Source: Dickeya poaceiphila (GTDB lineage Bacteria; Pseudomonadota; Gammaproteobacteria; Enterobacterales; Enterobacteriaceae). Taken from it: 64,000 bases of DNA. Numbering within the stretch: position 1 is the first letter of the stretch; each line of letters begins with the position of its first letter. Shown in pieces: positions 56,351 through 64,000 of this stretch. The notes under the pieces are model-generated. The model was not told the origin of the DNA, ran no database searches, and worked only from the letters and a program-made list of their open reading frames with translations. A program made the position numbers and the translations under genes. The DNA lies in contig NZ_CP042220.2 in assembly GCF_007858975.2 (NCBI RefSeq), positions 4,154,001 to 4,218,000 on the forward strand. Direction: 5' to 3'.

Positions 56351-56494
56351 ATGAAGACTCTTACGTTGAGTAATGTATTAAAAAAATTGGATGCTCTGGC
56401 GTTTGAATGCATGGACGGCACCACACATATTCACCTGATGAACCGTTTGCGATGCTACACCGCCAAGGGAGGCGTTTGTGCCCACGTATCTTGA
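56351..56494 (+). pseudogene. Remnant of a second acyl-CoA dehydrogenase C-terminus (47 codons)
   Basis: The short open frame ATG 56351 to TGA 56494 contains LAFECMDGTTHIHLMNRLRC. This lines up with KAFEYTEGTTFIHLINHGYRC at the C-terminus of the intact dehydrogenase at 54591-55724. As in that gene, it is directly overlapped by the start of a ketosynthase-like gene. It is best read as the relic of a duplicated dehydrogenase-ketosynthase pair. Confidence 0.55.
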
Positions 56495-57335
56495 CCCAAG
56501 GTCGATACTGCATCGCAGCTTTACGTCGTCCGCCAGTATGCCGCGGCAAGCGATAAGCCCTGCGCAGGAATACTACTGGCACAGCTACGCCTCTCGCTTC
56601 TTTGCCAGAAACGGGCTTGACTGGCATGAAAGGCTGGTCAACCTGCAATGCAGTAGTCAGACGAGTGACCTTACATCGTTCATCAACATGATCGGCCAGT
56701 TGCTGCCCGTTTATCAGGCCGGAAATGATCTGTCGCATATTGATAGCGTACTGATGGCGCACTGGACGCCGGACCTGCACCTTGGCAGTTCGGTGATCAA
56801 CTACGTGATTGAGACGCTCAGGCTACCGGCCTGCCTGGCGTTGACTATTCGTGATCGCGGACCGGACGCCGCCTTGTTCGCACTCTCCAGCATTGCTAAT
56901 TGCCAGCAGGAAGACAACCACGATTCGTTATTGTTGATTGCCGACCAAAGCAGCCTGCCGTATCAATCCTCGCTGCTTGAGTCCATCGCCCCCGAAAACA
57001 ACGCCTGTCTGTTTTCCGTCTGCTGTCATGAGCGGTCGCTACGCTATCAGGGGTTCTGCCGTCGCCCTCACACTGCCGCCAATATGTTAATGCAATCTGT
57101 AACCGAATTATGCCAGCGCTTTGCCCTGCGACAAGACCGCTTACACATAGTGGCAGAACCGCTGTTGCTAACATCGCTGCCGTCATCAATCGCCGGTATC
57201 ACCACCAATCCACATCTGGTATGCGCTGCACCCTTTGTGGCGCTGGCAGAGAATTATCAGTCAGGCTGCGATTATCTGCTGTTGGTTCATTATCAGGACA
57301 TGCTCAGCGCTGTCGCACTGCAGGGGCTGGAATAG
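56478..57335 (+). CDS. KAS III-like thiolase-fold protein lacking the catalytic triad
   Basis: 285 aa from GTG 56478, GGGAGG 6 nt upstream. The segment LMAHWTPDLHLGSSVINYVI ... ALTIRDRGPDAALFALSSIA matches the KAS III region holding the active-site Cys, but the Cys position is not Cys here. No HxxN-type motif is visible in the C-terminal half (VAEPLLLTSLPSSIAGITTN). It could act as a chain-length-factor-like partner or carrier-protein-dependent transferase, or be on the way to inactivation like its neighbours. Length is slightly below the ~320 aa of active enzymes. Confidence 0.55.
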   Translation: MPTYLDPRSILHRSFTSSASMPRQAISPAQEYYWHSYASRFFARNGLDWHERLVNLQCSSQTSDLTSFINMIGQLLPVYQAGNDLSHIDSVLMAHWTPDLHLGSSVINYVIETLRLPACLALTIRDRGPDAALFALSSIANCQQEDNHDSLLLIADQSSLPYQSSLLESIAPENNACLFSVCCHERSLRYQGFCRRPHTAANMLMQSVTELCQRFALRQDRLHIVAEPLLLTSLPSSIAGITTNPHLVCAAPFVALAENYQSGCDYLLLVHYQDMLSAVALQGLE

Positions 57336-57461
57336 TCCGTTGCTGTTGGTGCCAGCGGCGCGACCTGCCACGTAATCCGGCAAATCTCACGTTATGTTGT
57401 CCTCCAGGCTGGATGCCTGGATGTGGCAGTTGCCACCAGCTATGCAGGCGCATCGGTCTGA
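57336..57461 (+). pseudogene. Short ketosynthase-like remnant after the KAS III-like gene
   Basis: In the same frame and directly after the stop of the preceding gene, an open stretch reads GASGATCHVIRQISRYVVLQ followed by AGCLDVAVATSYAG and then TGA 57459-57461. The pattern (short Gly-Ala-Cys turn, long helix, AGxxDVAV strand) is that of the thiolase-fold nucleophile region. It is too short to be a gene and has no start of its own. Confidence 0.35.
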
Positions 57462-57979
57462 CCACATTATTTAGCCGTATTTATCAGAGCTATTCTCAAT
57501 TTCAGACAACAATCGATAATTCCGCTGTGCATAATAGCAATCAGGGAAAGCTTTCGTCGGCTTGCTGACGTAAGAGACAAGGATGTAACTCCCCCGCACC
57601 GCCCGAAGCCATGGACGAATATTCGGGTGGGTATCGGCCAGACAAGGATTGCTGGCCGCGGGTTTTCCCTCCTGACATGGGATGTCAGGCTTGCATAGCA
57701 AGGATAGCAACGGAAAAAGGAGAGAGGAATGAAAGCGTTGCATTTGTTCCGTGCCGGTACAGCTACCATTGATGGTGGCCTGTTTGCCAGCAAGTCGGCA
57801 CAGTGTGGATGTGCCCTCCTTTACGACAACTGGATGTCAGCCGTGGCCTGAGTGTAACTTTGGTTTGCAGTAATGGATATCGCGTGGAGACCAGCGCCAG
57901 ACAGGATGTTCTGGATGAGCTGGTCATCCTCCCTCAGGGACAACGCTTGTTTTAGCTTCTCCGCCTGTCGCTCCTATCT
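57462..57979. other. Region of probable gene decay, with one 40-codon ORF at 57729-57851
   Basis: ATG 57729 with a strong GGAGAGGA site gives a 40-aa peptide (MKALHLFRAGTATIDGGLFA ...) that stops at 57851. Just beyond, in another frame, RGLSVTLVCSNGYRVETSAR followed by QDVLDELVILPQGQRLF runs to a TAG at about 57954 and looks like coding sequence without a start. Together they may be fragments of one more broken gene; I could not assign the family with confidence. The remainder shows nothing clear. Confidence 0.3.
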
Positions 57980-58717
57980 CTACATATCATCCAGCACCAG
58001 CAGGCGCCAGCTATCCGGGCAGGCCGATTCAACAGGAAGCAGGCAATAACTCAGCGCGACGGATGGCTCCCCTGGCATCCACTCCTCACCGAGGCAACAA
58101 TCGATAACCTCTCCGGAATCCGCCACCTGGATTGCGCCCTGGCTGTCTGTCAGGCAGCTAAATGACGACAGTGATTTGTGTAACCCTAATCCCAACGCTT
58201 TGATATACGCTTCTTTGCGGCTCCACAAACGGATGAATGCCGGCAGAAATAGTGCATCATCAAGCGAGTCCAGCCAGCGAATTTCTTCATGGTGAAAGAA
58301 ACGTCTGGCCACCGACCGCTTACGGTCTACCTGTCCCTGGCAACTTTCCACATCCACGCCCACCGGGTTATGACGCGCAAAAACAAACGCGAAGGCACCA
58401 TGAGTGTGAGAAAGATTGAACTGAATTGCCGGATGTTGTGGCAAAAACGGTTTGCCATGTGGGTTACGGGAAAAACTCAGTGTACTGGCATCCTGCTGGC
58501 ACAGTGGTGCCAGCAGGATACGCAACATACCTTGCGCCAACTGACGCGGCGTCAATGGTGCATCCAACGCGAGACCACAGGCTTGATGAGCCTGCGCGAC
58601 TATCATCGGGTGTGCCCGTTGCGCACGCGGCACCACAATGCAGTGGGGGTACCGCCATGTTCTCGCGGTCAGGTCATCCCAACGGCAGGAAGATATTAAC
58701 GACACAGCCTTCTGCAT
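57980..58717 (-). CDS. 4'-phosphopantetheinyl transferase (Sfp type)
   Basis: 245 aa. The magnesium/CoA motifs are visible: VGVDVE (D122, E124) and WSRKEAYIKALG (W165 to G176), plus FNLSHTHG near residue 100. It converts apo carrier proteins of PKS/NRPS or fatty-acid-like pathways to the holo form, fitting the synthase genes of the Vfm locus. It overlaps the 3' end of the histidine kinase gene by 44 bp and is the last gene of that minus-strand operon. Confidence 0.87.
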   Translation of the reverse strand: MQKAVSLISSCRWDDLTARTWRYPHCIVVPRAQRAHPMIVAQAHQACGLALDAPLTPRQLAQGMLRILLAPLCQQDASTLSFSRNPHGKPFLPQHPAIQFNLSHTHGAFAFVFARHNPVGVDVESCQGQVDRKRSVARRFFHHEEIRWLDSLDDALFLPAFIRLWSRKEAYIKALGLGLHKSLSSFSCLTDSQGAIQVADSGEVIDCCLGEEWMPGEPSVALSYCLLPVESACPDSWRLLVLDDM

Positions 58718-59993
58718 CCTTACGATTCTCCAGCGTCAGGTGTCCATCATGCCCTTCGACGATTTGCCGACACAGGATCAGGCCAATGCCGCTACCATGG
58801 GTTTTAGTGGTATAAAACGGCACGAACAGGTTTTCGATATTCGCCACCCCTTTACCCTGATCAATAATCTCAATATGTAGTTGTTGGGCGATCACTTTCC
58901 AGCGCAGTACGATCTCACCGGGTTCTGCCCCCATCGCTTCATCGGCGTTTTTCAGCAGGTTGATAAACATCTGCTGCATTTGATTCGCATCGACCATCAC
59001 CAGTTGTGGTGACTCACCCAAAAAGACCAGTTTACGCTGAGGAAACAGCATCGCCATTTGCATCATCAGCCCAGCAATATCGCATGGCTGTTTATTGGCT
59101 GGCGGCAGACGATTCAATTGGCGGTAACTGCCCACAAAGGTGATCAGTTCACGGGCACGATTGTTGATGATCTCCATGCCGTTGGCCAGGTCTGGCGCGG
59201 ACGGGTGTTGATTATCCTTACGGAACACCTGCAACAACGTCTGACTGATGGACGCAATCGGCGTCAACGAATTGTTGATTTCATGGCTGATCACCCGCAG
59301 CAGGTTCTGCCAGGTTTTCTGCTCTTCATTACGCAGCAGTTTGCTCACGTCACTGATAAAGAGCAGATGATTTTGCCGACCATCCTCAATAAAAGAATCG
59401 TGACGAATCTGGAACATGCCTCGCGTACTGGGGAAACGCCAGTCAACCGGCTCAGCACCAGACGATTGCTGCAGTAGCCCCTCCAGTCCAAACTCTGCCG
59501 CCGGCTGCCCCACCACCAACGACAACGGTTTGTTGACCAGGGCTGCCGCCGCTTCGTTGCACCAAATGACACGACGCTCAGCGTCCAGCGCAAACACGCT
59601 GATGCTGATATTGGAGATCACCTTGTGCAGCACATAGTAGGTTTCTTTTTGTTGCTGACGGCTACGCGCCATCGCGCTGGAAAGCTGGTTAATCTGTCGG
59701 ATAAGGTTATCAAACGCGCTTTTACCCTTGGTTACGCCGCGCAGGCTGAAATTTTCCTGCTCCAGCGCTTCCAGTAAGTTCGACACAACGTGGCTCTTGG
59801 CATTAAGGCGCTCGGAAAACGTAAAACTGCTGTAGATCAGACACAGGAAAATAATGAATACCGTCAGTATCTTCAGATATACCGACTGATCGGGAAACAG
59901 CCATAGCAGGAAATACCCCAGCAACCCCGCAACCGCTGCAACATTGAATGACAACAGGTGAGGAGGTTCAAAGGAGAAGTCGAGTTTACTCAT
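58674..59993 (-). CDS. vfmI: Sensor histidine kinase VfmI
   Basis: 439 aa, NtrB/NtrY-like kinase. Two transmembrane helices near residues 14-34 and 38-58 leave almost no periplasmic domain. A PAS domain follows (residues ~115-215), then HisKA with H237 in LLRVISHEINNSLTPIASIS, an N box LLKNADEAM, and G boxes DQGKGV and HGSGIGLIL. It should phosphorylate the response regulator encoded upstream. The start ATG at 59993 overlaps the regulator's last codons (ATGAGTAA). The VfmI/VfmH pair of Dickeya is described as sensing the Vfm signal (family knowledge). Confidence 0.82.
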   Translation of the reverse strand: MSKLDFSFEPPHLLSFNVAAVAGLLGYFLLWLFPDQSVYLKILTVFIIFLCLIYSSFTFSERLNAKSHVVSNLLEALEQENFSLRGVTKGKSAFDNLIRQINQLSSAMARSRQQQKETYYVLHKVISNISISVFALDAERRVIWCNEAAAALVNKPLSLVVGQPAAEFGLEGLLQQSSGAEPVDWRFPSTRGMFQIRHDSFIEDGRQNHLLFISDVSKLLRNEEQKTWQNLLRVISHEINNSLTPIASISQTLLQVFRKDNQHPSAPDLANGMEIINNRARELITFVGSYRQLNRLPPANKQPCDIAGLMMQMAMLFPQRKLVFLGESPQLVMVDANQMQQMFINLLKNADEAMGAEPGEIVLRWKVIAQQLHIEIIDQGKGVANIENLFVPFYTTKTHGSGIGLILCRQIVEGHDGHLTLENRKDAEGCVVNIFLPLG

Positions 59994-61392
59994 GGTTAAT
60001 TTTGTATTTTTCCAGTCGTCGGTAAAACGCACTACGGCTCAGACCCAGCGAATGGGCCGCCTTGATGGCGTTCCCCTCAAATTTCACCATACGCTGACAC
60101 AGCAGACGTTCTTCAATATCGGCCAGCGTCGCATCACAATCCAGTTCCGGCTCGGTTTTCACCGTTTTTTGCGGCGCAGTTGCGCCTGGCAATGACGGAA
60201 AAATATCGTCACTGTCCAACCGTGAGGATCGGCAAAGCAGTACCGCTCGTTCCAGTAAATGGCTCAGTTCGCGGATATTTCCCGGCCAATGGTAGCCATA
60301 TAGCGCGGCCTGCCCGGATGGACTGAGTCCCGGTGCCGACTTGTTGTATTTTCTGGCATACCGATCAATGAAATTCAGCGCCAGCGGCATGATATCCTGC
60401 TGCCGCTCGGCCAGTGACGGCACGCGTAATTCAATGGTGTTAAGACGATAATAGAGATCCTGACGAAATGTTCCTTCGGCTACTCTGACGGCTAATTCGG
60501 CATTGGTGGCGGCAATAATGCGGCAGTTGGTTTTCAAGGTGCGAGACGACCCCACCCGCTCAAAGCACCGTTCCTCCAGAATACGCAACAACTTACTTTG
60601 CTGACTCAGCGGCAAGTTGCCGATCTCGTCCAGAAACAGCGTCCCTTTGTCTGCCAGTTCGAAACGTCCAACCCGGCTTTCGCGGGCATCGGTAAACGCG
60701 CCTTTCACATGACCGAACATCTCGCTTTCAAACAGGTTTTCGTTGATGCATCCCATGTTCACCGACACCATGTTCTCGTCACGGCGTGAAGAAAGCTGAT
60801 GAATAACCCTGGCAAGCAGACTTTTACCGGTACCATTCTCACCCAAAATCAGGATGTTGGTTTCGGTAGCGGCCACCTGTTCCACCACCCGCATCAACTG
60901 TTTCATCGGCACGGATTCCACGACCCACTCGCCGTTAAAATTGTCTTCCAGCTCCAGCTTTAACAGCTTGTTTTCTTCTTTCAACCGCTTGCCGGAACGT
61001 TGGCTCAGGCTAAAGGAGATTTGCTGGCGAATCACATTCAGCAACCGCTCGTTGTCCCAGGGCTTCTGGATAAAATCCACCGCACCCGCACGCATGGTGC
61101 TTACCGCAATATCAACGCTTCCCCAGCCAGTCATCGCCACGACCGGCAGGTACTCGTCGTATCGCTTAATCTCTTCAAGCAATAACAGGCCCTCCTGGCC
61201 AGACGTGGTATCACGCTGATAGTTCATATCCATCAGAATCAAATCAAAATCATGCTGAGATAACTGAACGGGCACTTGCTCAACTGTGGAACAGAGTGTG
61301 ACCTGATAACCTTCCATGGAAAGTAGCATCTGCAAGCTGGCTAGAATATGTGCGTCATCATCAACAATGAGAATATGTTGCTTATCCGCCAT
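59986..61392 (-). CDS. vfmH: Sigma-54-dependent response regulator VfmH (NtrC family)
   Basis: 468 aa. Receiver domain with phosphoacceptor D55 (LILMDMNYQRD) and acidic pocket IVDDD. AAA+ domain with Walker A GENGTGKSLLARVI and Walker B TLFLDEIGNL. C-terminal Fis-type helix-turn-helix (KAAHSLGLSRSAFYRRLEKY). The sigma-54-contacting loop reads GAFTDA rather than the common GAFTGA. MADKQ at 61392 is chosen as start (AAGGA 5 nt upstream); the frame opens five codons earlier. Operon with vfmI and the phosphopantetheinyl transferase. Confidence 0.85.
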   Translation of the reverse strand: MADKQHILIVDDDAHILASLQMLLSMEGYQVTLCSTVEQVPVQLSQHDFDLILMDMNYQRDTTSGQEGLLLLEEIKRYDEYLPVVAMTGWGSVDIAVSTMRAGAVDFIQKPWDNERLLNVIRQQISFSLSQRSGKRLKEENKLLKLELEDNFNGEWVVESVPMKQLMRVVEQVAATETNILILGENGTGKSLLARVIHQLSSRRDENMVSVNMGCINENLFESEMFGHVKGAFTDARESRVGRFELADKGTLFLDEIGNLPLSQQSKLLRILEERCFERVGSSRTLKTNCRIIAATNAELAVRVAEGTFRQDLYYRLNTIELRVPSLAERQQDIMPLALNFIDRYARKYNKSAPGLSPSGQAALYGYHWPGNIRELSHLLERAVLLCRSSRLDSDDIFPSLPGATAPQKTVKTEPELDCDATLADIEERLLCQRMVKFEGNAIKAAHSLGLSRSAFYRRLEKYKINHE

Positions 61393-61502
61393 ATAGATCC
61401 TTATCACGCGGGTTCATACTGAAATTCACACTGACGGGCTACGCCGCAGGAAGATTCCCGCCGCATTCGTCCCTGACAGCATCATCGCTCCATCGTAACG
61501 AT

Positions 61503-61534
61503 TAACGGTTCTGTTAACTGCTAACGGTTCTGTT
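61503..61534. repeat. Direct repeat TAACGGTTCTGTT x2, candidate activator site
   Basis: TAACGGTTCTGTT occurs at 61503-61515 and again, identical, at 61522-61534, a 19-bp period, close to two helical turns. It is about 110-140 bp upstream of vfmH and about 325-355 bp upstream of the sigma-54 promoter. It could be a binding site for VfmH or another regulator; this is inference. Confidence 0.4.
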
Positions 61535-61856
61535 GCGGGAAACCGGAGCGCTGCCCGGTATCCTGCCACGAGCACACACGCTGGCACTATTCCGACAACA
61601 GCACAAATCATACCAATGTACATCCTGAACGCTGTTCATACCCCAAACACGGCGTTGACGGCAGTCATCCATCACCGATCCACGCAGGCCTTTCAGCATA
61701 GCCCACATCGCGCCTTCCCGCTCTTTATGTAGGGTAACGCATCAGACTTGCCATTTACGAGACGAGAAATCCCATATTTGGCATTACCTCGCCTCATTAA
61801 TGGGACGGATTACGGGTGGGTGTAAGCATTTCCTTTAAAAACAACCAGTCACAACA

Positions 61857-61871
61857 TGGCACACAATTTGC
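61857..61871 (+). promoter_or_regulatory. Sigma-54 (-24/-12) promoter upstream of vfmE
   Basis: TGGCACACAATTTGC fits the consensus TGGCAC-N5-TTGC exactly, with the GG and GC pairs at the required 10-bp separation. It points towards vfmE, with the expected start site near 61883 and a leader of about 110 nt. The neighbouring regulator VfmH has the domains of a sigma-54 activator. Confidence 0.85.
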
Positions 61872-61994
61872 GTTAAGCAACTCGTACACTGGACTGCGGG
61901 ACAATAATTAACCACTGACTTCACCGCTGTTAAAGAAACATTTCTGGATTAAGCCGGACCAGACTCGGGGAATCAATTTTTTGGGGACGACACC

Positions 61995-62558
61995 ATGAGC
62001 TTACAGAACGCCTTCGCCCATACGTTGGATAATGATATGTTCAACAATAATCTGATTCAGGATATGTACCGCCGTCACCCTAACTTGCGAAAAACGCTCG
62101 CAGCCAATAATAAAGCAACCAGTCTGGCGGAAATCATTGATTACATTATCGACAATATCGGCAACAACATTACGCTGGAAGATCTTGAAGCCGTCAGCGG
62201 TAAATCAAAATTCGATATCTGCCGTCTTTTCAATCAGGTTTATAACATTACGCCAATGCGCTGGATTTGGCGTGTACGCCTGACGCTGGCAAAAGAAATT
62301 ATTCATATTTCGCCCAACTGGTCGCTCACCGATATTTGCTACGCCTGCGGTTTTTCCTCCCTGCCGCATTTTTCTCGTTGTTTCACCAAGACCTACAACA
62401 TTCCACCGCTGAAATACCGCAAAGCGGTTTCACTGGCACGGGAAAACGAACTGCCCCGTACTATACAAAACATGAGCTTCGATATTATTTTCGGCAAACA
62501 ACGCCACCTGTTCTCTCGTCATGTGCTGCTGGACAATATCCAGAATCTCTGCAACTAA
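61995..62558 (+). CDS. vfmE: AraC-family transcriptional regulator VfmE
   Basis: 187 aa. Two helix-turn-helix units of the AraC DNA-binding domain occupy residues ~45-145: ITLEDLEAVSGKSKFDICRL and WSLTDICYACGFSSLPHFSR. There is a short N-terminal part and no sugar-binding cupin domain. In Dickeya, VfmE is the AraC-type activator of cell-wall-degrading enzyme genes and of the vfm genes themselves (family knowledge). Identity rests on its position beside the vfmH/vfmI pair and near expI/expR. Confidence 0.8.
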   Translation: MSLQNAFAHTLDNDMFNNNLIQDMYRRHPNLRKTLAANNKATSLAEIIDYIIDNIGNNITLEDLEAVSGKSKFDICRLFNQVYNITPMRWIWRVRLTLAKEIIHISPNWSLTDICYACGFSSLPHFSRCFTKTYNIPPLKYRKAVSLARENELPRTIQNMSFDIIFGKQRHLFSRHVLLDNIQNLCN

Positions 62559-62833
62559 AATGCTTATGGTGGGCCTGATTTATCAGCGCCCACCGCCCTA
62601 CTGCTGCTCAATTACTATACTGCTTATTTGCTATCATATTCGCGTTGCCGCCATCGGCATCGGACTAAACCGCGACAAATACGATGCATTAAACCTGTCG
62701 CAGCATGGATGACATGGATGAATGGCGCTCCCTGATTTTCAGTTCCCGCCTATCCCTGTCCGCGTCAGCTAAAAACGACACAATACGCTGTTACACGCGA
62801 GAGCTGGCCATCGTTCCCATCCTTGTTCTGTAT

Positions 62834-63445
62834 TCAGACCACCGTCAAACTGCTCGCCTTGCCATAGATGCTATAGAGCATCATGGAAAAGTAGGACAAG
62901 CTGTGGGTATTGCCCAGCAAAAAACCATGCCCACCCATCATCTTTTCCGCTTCGTTGTTAAGCTGGGTTATCTGGTAGTGATCATCTTCCAGTCCGGCAA
63001 CGTCGCCTTCTCGCAAACGTTGATACTGTTGCTCCAGCAGTAGCGACGCCTTACCGGCTACATCAGCAAAGCTGGCTTTGATCAATTGATGACGGGTGGT
63101 TTTGGTGCCAAAACTGTAGCGGCCAGACAGATGCTGCCAGCTCATGGTTTGCATACGAGCCAGCAACCCCAGACGAGCGACGCACACCAGTATCGGAAAA
63201 CTGGCCGGCAGCGTCGGAACATCCGTACAGCGCACCACATCCAGACCAAGGTGATTCAGCACCCGGTCAAACAGGCGCAGAGACTGACTGGCCTCCAGCA
63301 GACTGCTGATGTCCTGAATCTGATACCCAATCGGGTGAGCGTATGATTTCTCTCCCGACGCTGGCTGCAATAAAACCATCAGCGCATCGGACAGTGGTTG
63401 ATCACGAAAGACTTCCCAAACTCGCTTGATAAGTTCAACTGACAT
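62834..63445 (-). CDS. Protein resembling the C-terminal half of acyl-CoA dehydrogenases
   Basis: 203 aa from ATG 63445 (AGGAGG 6 nt upstream). Mostly helical. The end, ITQLNNEAEKMMGGHGFLLG followed by NTHSLSYFSMM, resembles the C-terminal helical domain of the ACAD fold (the GGxG turn and the following helix). The N-terminal FAD-binding part of that family is not visible, so it may be a split subunit, a carrier-dependent auxiliary protein or something else. It lies in the Vfm cluster between vfmE and the thioesterase gene. Confidence 0.45.
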   Translation of the reverse strand: MSVELIKRVWEVFRDQPLSDALMVLLQPASGEKSYAHPIGYQIQDISSLLEASQSLRLFDRVLNHLGLDVVRCTDVPTLPASFPILVCVARLGLLARMQTMSWQHLSGRYSFGTKTTRHQLIKASFADVAGKASLLLEQQYQRLREGDVAGLEDDHYQITQLNNEAEKMMGGHGFLLGNTHSLSYFSMMLYSIYGKASSLTVV

Positions 63446-63779
63446 GCCGAACCTCCTGCAATCCATTGGCATTCAGCCAGCTCATGTGGCTACACCGCTT
63501 ATAATCCCAAAGCATCATAGACAGACACATAGCGTGAAGCTTTGCCCCAGCAGCACCGTTTTATGGCTTGCAATCAAGCTCAATCGGTCTGTAACTACTT
63601 TGCCAACAAACAAATTTTGTTTTTGTCCGCAGTTGCCGACACCCGGTTTGCAGCACGTTTCTCATCTCGAAAAGGGGATGTCACCGGGGAAATAGCCAAA
63701 ACATTGGCTCAAAACGGGAGCACAAGGCATAAAACGCGCGGGATGTTTTCCGTGCGTTTTATGCCGAGTCTCCCTGTTC
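63446..63779. other. 334-bp gap between the ACAD-like and thioesterase genes
   Basis: Non-coding, AT-richer than its neighbours. It ends with the long palindrome at 63726-63765. No sigma-54 element was found here. Confidence 0.4.
63726..63765. repeat. 12-bp-arm palindrome after the thioesterase gene
   Basis: GGCATAAAACGC (63726-63737) and GCGTTTTATGCC (63754-63765) are perfectly complementary, with a 16-bp centre that can pair further (GCGG / CCGT). It begins 15 bp beyond the stop codon. It lacks a U-run on the minus strand, so it could be an mRNA 3' end or a protein-binding palindrome. Confidence 0.6.
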
Positions 63780-64000
63780 TTAGGCTGTCATATCACCGTT
63801 GGCATGGATAACACTGATAAGCTCAGCAATCCCCGACTCCTTCAACATACTGTAGTGATCTGCCTTCAGCGCCAGCACCGTCGGCGGCAGTGCGGAAAAC
63901 CCTCTGTGATTCTCAATGAATGAGTAATCATCGCCCTGCGCCTGGATGATAGTGACGGGTGCATTCAGTTGCCGCTGCTCTAGCTCTCTGAAGGTGTAGG
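63780..64000 (-). CDS. Thioesterase domain, C-terminal end (partial; NRPS/PKS type)
   Basis: The final 72 or so codons of a minus-strand gene, stop TAA at 63780-63782, cut by the window edge. The segment APVTIIQAQGDDYSFIENHR, then ADHYSMLKESGIAELISVIH, is the C-terminal part of an alpha/beta-hydrolase thioesterase, with the catalytic His in ADHYSML. It may be the last domain of a non-ribosomal peptide synthetase or a stand-alone type II thioesterase. Both would fit the Vfm locus, which encodes signal-synthesis enzymes. Confidence 0.7.
   Translation of the reverse strand, partial: YTFRELEQRQLNAPVTIIQAQGDDYSFIENHRGFSALPPTVLALKADHYSMLKESGIAELISVIHANGDMTA

Larger units (their letters stand above)
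61393..61994. other. 602-bp divergent regulatory region between vfmH and vfmE
   Basis: No coding sequence is apparent. It holds the direct repeat at 61503-61534 and the sigma-54 promoter at 61857-61871. The vfmH-side promoter was not recognised. Confidence 0.6.

Noticed and set aside
63726..63765. Rho-independent terminator of the thioesterase gene
   Set aside because: The stem is strong, but no U-run follows on the minus strand; recorded as a palindrome only.

Overview
The window looks like a chromosomal segment of a soft-rot plant pathogen of the genus Dickeya (Enterobacterales, Pectobacteriaceae). Three things point there. The gene order waaF-waaC-waaL ... waaQ-wabG-wabH-waaA-waaE-coaD-mutM-rpmG-rpmB-radC-coaBC-dut-slmA-pyrE-rph is enterobacterial. 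A convergent, overlapping expI/expR quorum-sensing pair is present. It is followed by genes matching the Dickeya Vfm virulence quorum-sensing locus: an NtrC-type response regulator with its histidine kinase, an AraC regulator, a phosphopantetheinyl transferase, acyl-CoA dehydrogenase and ketosynthase-like proteins, and a thioesterase.

Layout. (1) 1-14.5 kb: lipopolysaccharide core locus. The heptosyltransferase, wabG/wabH, Kdo transferase and waaE genes have ordinary composition. A central AT-rich stretch (2.2-6.6 kb: O-antigen ligase, a Mig-14-like protein, a GT2 glycosyltransferase) carries three copies of a MITE-like palindromic element. (2) 14.5-21.4 kb: housekeeping genes coaD to rph, including a strongly structured rpmBG leader and the rph-pyrE attenuator. 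(3) 21.4-50.0 kb: an accessory block lying between rph and yicC, which are adjacent in E. coli. It holds a D-amino-acid/atypical-peptide utilisation operon (dgcN, dgcA, a GsiABCD-type ABC importer and three peptidases). Next comes a four-gene MacAB-TolC-like export operon placed directly downstream of four tandem paralogous genes of unknown function and one small signal-peptide protein. A second peptide-import cluster follows, with a D-aminopeptidase-like serine hydrolase, an M19 dipeptidase and a LysR regulator. (4) 50.0-53.4 kb: yicC, a DUF1471 protein, expI and expR. (5) 54.1-64.0 kb: one end of the Vfm locus, mixing intact regulatory genes with several frameshifted or truncated biosynthetic remnants.

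How parts may work together. The two peptide importers plus peptidases of families S58, M55, Ntn/isoaspartyl, S12 (DAP type) and M19, with the DgcN/DgcA pair, fit salvage of peptides containing D-, beta- or isopeptide-linked residues, for example peptidoglycan fragments (inference). The tandem family beside a complete tripartite exporter is the best candidate for an undescribed system: four near-identical, cysteine-free proteins of 252-255 aa, mosaic with respect to each other, with a short variable patch. In the Vfm region an exact sigma-54 (-24/-12) promoter lies upstream of the AraC gene, and the adjacent response regulator is a sigma-54 activator. This gives a testable wiring from the two-component system to the AraC gene.

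All calls come from reading the sequence. No database search was run, and gene symbols rest on recognised family sequence and gene order.
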